Assembly (NCBI GenBank): GCA_007695055.1
Contig: REEM01000110.1
Span: 1 to 60,458 of the forward strand
Length of the DNA stretch: 60,458 nt
From: Spirochaetaceae bacterium
GTDB taxonomy: Bacteria > Spirochaetota > Spirochaetia > DSM-27196 > SLAA01
Direction: 5' to 3'
Positions within the stretch are counted from its first letter, which is position 1. Each line of letters starts with the position of its first letter. Position numbers and translations under genes: made by a program. Of this stretch, positions 57,353 to 60,458 are shown one piece after another. The notes under the pieces were generated by a model. That model saw only the letters and a list, made by a program, of their open reading frames with translations. It was not told where the DNA came from and did no database searches.

Positions 57353-58537
57353 ATGACCGACACAGGGCTCTCGAGTTCGCTGACATTGCCCTGTGGTGTG
57401 GTTCTCAAGAATCGCTGCGCCAAGTCGGCGATGTCGGACTCACTTGGTGATGGGAGGGGGAATCCAACCGACGGTCAAGTTGCTTTGTACTCAAGATGGG
57501 CCTATGGTGGAGCCGGGCTTTTGATTGTGGGAGAGGTGCACGGAGATCCACAATACCTTGAGAAACCGGGGAACCTGGTTATGCGTAGCGACTCCGATCA
57601 CCGGCGCTTCCGCGAACTGGCCGCCGCTGGCCGTGAGAACAATGCCCATCTCTGGCTACAACTTGGGCACGCTGGTGCGTTGGCATACCCGCCGTGCGGC
57701 AGGCCGGTGGGGCCCAGCGCGCTTGACCTGCCCGAGCTCAGCTGCGACGCAATGACGCTGCCCGAGATCGCCAACCTGCCTGGCTTCTTTGCCGAAACTG
57801 CGCGTTTAGCGCGTGAGTTAGGGTTTGGGGGTGTTCAACTGCACGCCGCCCACGGGTTTCTCCTGAGCCAATTCTTGTCACCGCGATTTAACCTGCGAGG
57901 GGACGCCTATGGCGGCGGTGTGGCAAACCGGGTGCGGCTGTTGGTGGAGGTTATAGAACAGGTCCGCGCGGCTGTAGGTCCGGACTTCCCAGTTGCCATC
58001 AAGCTAAACTCAAGTGACGGCATTGAAGGTGGATTGGGGGCAGAGGATGCCTTGCAGATGCTCAGGATCTTGGACCAGACCTCAGTTGACTTGATTGAGA
58101 TTAGCGGAGGAAGCTACTTTCCCGGTGCGCAAAAACAATTAGCTCAGAGACGAAGCGGCCCGTATTTCACGGAATTCACTCTTGATGCGCGCAACTGTAC
58201 CGAAAAACCGCTCATGGTGACCGGCGGGTTCAAGACACGTGAACAGGCTGAGCTTGCGCTCGAAAGCGGAGCAGCGGATATCGTGGGAATGGCCAGGGCT
58301 CTGGTACTGAACCCCGAGCTTCCTCAGGATTGGATGGAAGGAAAGGCTGTGCAGCCGGAGTTTCCCGTTTTCTCAGAAGCTCCGGAGGGTGGTGTTACCG
58401 CATGGTACACCATGAAGCTCGCGGAGTACGCGGGGTGCGGGCCGCGCGTGGACACAATCTTGGCACGGCAAGCACTTGAGCTCTACGATCAGCGGGACCA
58501 AGACAGAGTTAGACTATGGAATGAGAGGTTTCTATGA
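57353..58537 (+). CDS. NADH:flavin oxidoreductase / Old Yellow Enzyme family
   Basis: LKNRCAKSAMSDSLGDGRGNPTDGQVALYSRWAYGGAGLLIVGEV, GVQLHAAHGFLLSQFLSPRFNLRGDAYGG. Confidence 0.93.
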   Translation: MTDTGLSSSLTLPCGVVLKNRCAKSAMSDSLGDGRGNPTDGQVALYSRWAYGGAGLLIVGEVHGDPQYLEKPGNLVMRSDSDHRRFRELAAAGRENNAHLWLQLGHAGALAYPPCGRPVGPSALDLPELSCDAMTLPEIANLPGFFAETARLARELGFGGVQLHAAHGFLLSQFLSPRFNLRGDAYGGGVANRVRLLVEVIEQVRAAVGPDFPVAIKLNSSDGIEGGLGAEDALQMLRILDQTSVDLIEISGGSYFPGAQKQLAQRRSGPYFTEFTLDARNCTEKPLMVTGGFKTREQAELALESGAADIVGMARALVLNPELPQDWMEGKAVQPEFPVFSEAPEGGVTAWYTMKLAEYAGCGPRVDTILARQALELYDQRDQDRVRLWNERFL

Positions 58538-59374
58538 GTGCGCAGTTGGCGTACCCTTCTGAGACAGACTATACCCAATAGACCACTCGCCGTACTGCGT
58601 CTGCCATACCGCTATTGGAACAACGGCGACCTCGGGAGGGAGTCCAGTCGCCCGTGCTGTTCGCCGCACAAGTTCCGCCTGAGGCACAGCTGCTTCACTG
58701 ACGCCGAAGTAGGCCGTCCCCGCCTGGGCGTGCTCAAGCACTTCGGCATACAGACGGGCAAGATGGTCACGGCGGACGAGCGGCCAGGTCGCTTCCTCAG
58801 GAATTGGTATGCGAATACGGCCTGAGGCACTTGCGTCGGTCAGCAGGAGCGGCGGAACACCGGATTCTTCGTCTGTGACATTAGCCGGATGTATGACCAT
58901 GCCGTAGAGATCCGGGTGTGACAGAACTCTCAGGCACCCGTCGGTCGCCCACTGCCAGGAGCTCGGCGCGTTGTAGGGAGTCCGTGAGTCTGGTGCAGCA
59001 CTGCATGATCCAAACAGCCATAGGCCGCCGGTGTAGATAAGCCTTAGCTTATCCCCCGAGGCCTCGCTAGTTTGTGCCGCGGTGCGGGAGGCCGCGTGAG
59101 CGAAGATCGCGTTAAGGAGACTCCGGTCTACATCGCCTGCATCCGGCCCGAAACCCGTTGCAAGGTGAATAACAGCATCTGCCTCTGAGAGCCGTTCTAC
59201 CCAGTCTGCGGGAGTCGAGATTGAGCCATGAAGGACGGCAGCACCGAGTTCCCGAGCACGATCCGCCGAGGAATCCGAGCGGCAGAGAATGGTGGCTGCG
59301 TGACCTCTTGTGAGCAGTTCGCCGACAACCGCGCTGCCGACAGATCCTGTTCCACCCAGTATCAGTACGCGCAT
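58532..59374 (-). CDS. NAD-dependent epimerase/dehydratase family protein
   Basis: MRVLILGGTGSVGSAVVGELLTRGHAATILCRS; 3' end overlaps the convergent OYE gene. Confidence 0.85.
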   Translation of the reverse strand: MRVLILGGTGSVGSAVVGELLTRGHAATILCRSDSSADRARELGAAVLHGSISTPADWVERLSEADAVIHLATGFGPDAGDVDRSLLNAIFAHAASRTAAQTSEASGDKLRLIYTGGLWLFGSCSAAPDSRTPYNAPSSWQWATDGCLRVLSHPDLYGMVIHPANVTDEESGVPPLLLTDASASGRIRIPIPEEATWPLVRRDHLARLYAEVLEHAQAGTAYFGVSEAAVPQAELVRRTARATGLPPEVAVVPIAVWQTQYGEWSIGYSLSQKGTPTAHS

Positions 59375-59449
59375 TATGCCACTGAGTGTACAAGGAAGCG
59401 GTGGAGTTGAACATGGCGGAGCTCGTTATGTGGTCTGCGTACGCCTGCC

Positions 59450-59573
59450 CGTCACGAGGAGCTTCAAGCCACGTAGCATGCGTGTCTTGAAACACCATTA
59501 TGGGTTTCCACTCCGACGGGCTGAAGCTGTCGAGCATGTCCCCGTCAACCGTGACCGTGACAATCCCAAACAA
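59450..59573 (-). pseudogene. Relic of a Phd antitoxin / PIN toxin junction
   Basis: GDMLDSFSPSEWKPIMVFQDTHATWLEAP vs intact GDNLDSFSPSEWKP* and VVFLDTHVALWLFAEP at 47669-48273. Confidence 0.75.
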
Positions 59574-59605
59574 AGACGGTGCCTGCCTTCTTCAGCGCAT
59601 GCCCG

Positions 59606-60223
59606 CTACCGATACATCCCAATCCGCCGGACGGATATGTCCGCTTCAAACGCGGTAGTGCCCGCAACGATAGCAATAGATTGAAGCTGTCGCAGATTTG
59701 GAGTTCCGCGCCTGAACATAGAAGAGCCGGAGAAGTCGTCGAAGGGTATGCGTACGGTTTGCCACTGCGCGCTGACCGGAAGTGGGGCAGCGTAGTAGGA
59801 CCAGGGGAGCAAGTTCTGTGTTGTTCGCACATGCACAAAGTAGTTTCCCGCGCTTCCGCGAACATCAAGTTCTATCCCGCGGTAGTCGCGTGCATCAAGC
59901 CGTTTCTCTCCGTTTTTCAGCGGCAGGCGGACTTGTATGAAACCACCATTATTCTCAAGCGATACTCTGCCGGTCATTCGGAGAAAACGGCTATTCGGTT
60001 CCTGTACAATGTGTGCCCGCATATCGGATCGTCCACCCATGACCCTGTCGGTTAAGCTCTGCCATGCGGTACCATGGGTCGATATGCCATTTGCATTTGT
60101 GAAGTCATCGAGGAGCAGAAGCGACTCTGGGGGCGTGTCGGCCATACCAGTAAAGCCTCCCGGAACCGTGAGCAGAAACAAGATGATCCCTACCGTGAAT
60201 ATTCGCCGCCGCAGTTCATTCAT
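59606..60223 (-). CDS. CIA30-like protein with signal peptide
   Basis: LLDDFTNANGISTHGTAWQSLTDRVMGGRSDMRAHIV, GRVSLENNGGFIQVRLPL, IPFDDFSGSSMFRR. Confidence 0.8.
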   Translation of the reverse strand: MNELRRRIFTVGIILFLLTVPGGFTGMADTPPESLLLLDDFTNANGISTHGTAWQSLTDRVMGGRSDMRAHIVQEPNSRFLRMTGRVSLENNGGFIQVRLPLKNGEKRLDARDYRGIELDVRGSAGNYFVHVRTTQNLLPWSYYAAPLPVSAQWQTVRIPFDDFSGSSMFRRGTPNLRQLQSIAIVAGTTAFEADISVRRIGMYR

Positions 60224-60290
60224 GCTTGTAAGTTACTTTGAAATCACGATCGAACCAATCCTGGCCTCCGGCGTTTGTCGCCAAAACACA

Positions 60291-60458
60291 CCGGACTGAC
60301 GCCCGAGGAAGCATGGGAAGATATAGAAGCGCTGATAGCATGGGATCCGGTCCCGGTGAACGCAAGTTGTATGCGAGTCGCCAGGCATATCGAACTGCGA
60401 TACGGCCTGTCCTGGTGGGATAGCCTGATCATTGCGGCCTGCAGCCAGGCCGGTTGTA
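60291..60458 (+). pseudogene. 5'-truncated copy of the PIN toxin gene 47206-47637 (runs off window)
   Basis: 168 nt aligned ungapped to 47366-47533 with 4 mismatches by eye; upstream part of the toxin gene absent. Confidence 0.85.

Noticed and set aside
1-60458. CRISPR arrays, tRNA, rRNA, transposases, integrases, phage genes
   Set aside because: None recognised by eye; the repeats found are short tandem, operator-type or gene-fragment duplications. A tRNAscan/Infernal run would be needed to exclude small RNAs

Overview
60.5 kb high-GC bacterial chromosomal window. The 'GAGRSEE'/'AGGAAE' lipoprotein-type exported proteins suggest a free-living spirochaete, but that is inference. No rRNA, tRNA, CRISPR array or transposase was recognised. 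Main blocks: znuACB zinc ABC transporter + CobW GTPase + WD40 protein; MFS transporter; a 3018-aa cyclic beta-1,2-glucan synthase (NdvB-like); Crp-type regulator; amine oxidase; CobW + DinB-fold gene + Fur/Zur-type regulator; iron/siderophore-type ABC operon; SerA; class C beta-lactamase-like hydrolase; DUF4143 ATPase; branched-chain amino-acid-type ABC operon with a polysaccharide-deacetylase-like gene; acetyl-CoA synthetase; orphan PAS/HWE-type kinase; YtrA-like GntR + ABC; TetR + two flavodoxin-fold proteins; AraC + VOC; nitroreductase lipoprotein + TetR; two MocR-type regulators + aminotransferase + DMT transporter; OYE-type reductase; CIA30-like protein. Interleaved are at least four apparently intact and about seven decayed toxin-antitoxin cassettes, including one PIN-toxin segment duplicated at about 98% identity. 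The strongest possibly undescribed signals are: (i) a recurrent -35/N16-18/-10/exactly N6/start-codon arrangement, predicting leaderless mRNAs, on about 11 mostly regulatory or antitoxin genes; (ii) a GTAATAC-centred palindrome at three zinc-related promoters, defining a candidate Zur regulon with CobW-WD40 and DinB-CobW units; (iii) a toxin-antitoxin 'graveyard'; (iv) a TetR double operator overlapping a divergent promoter pair. Everything is from reading sequence and the supplied ORFs; no searches were run.
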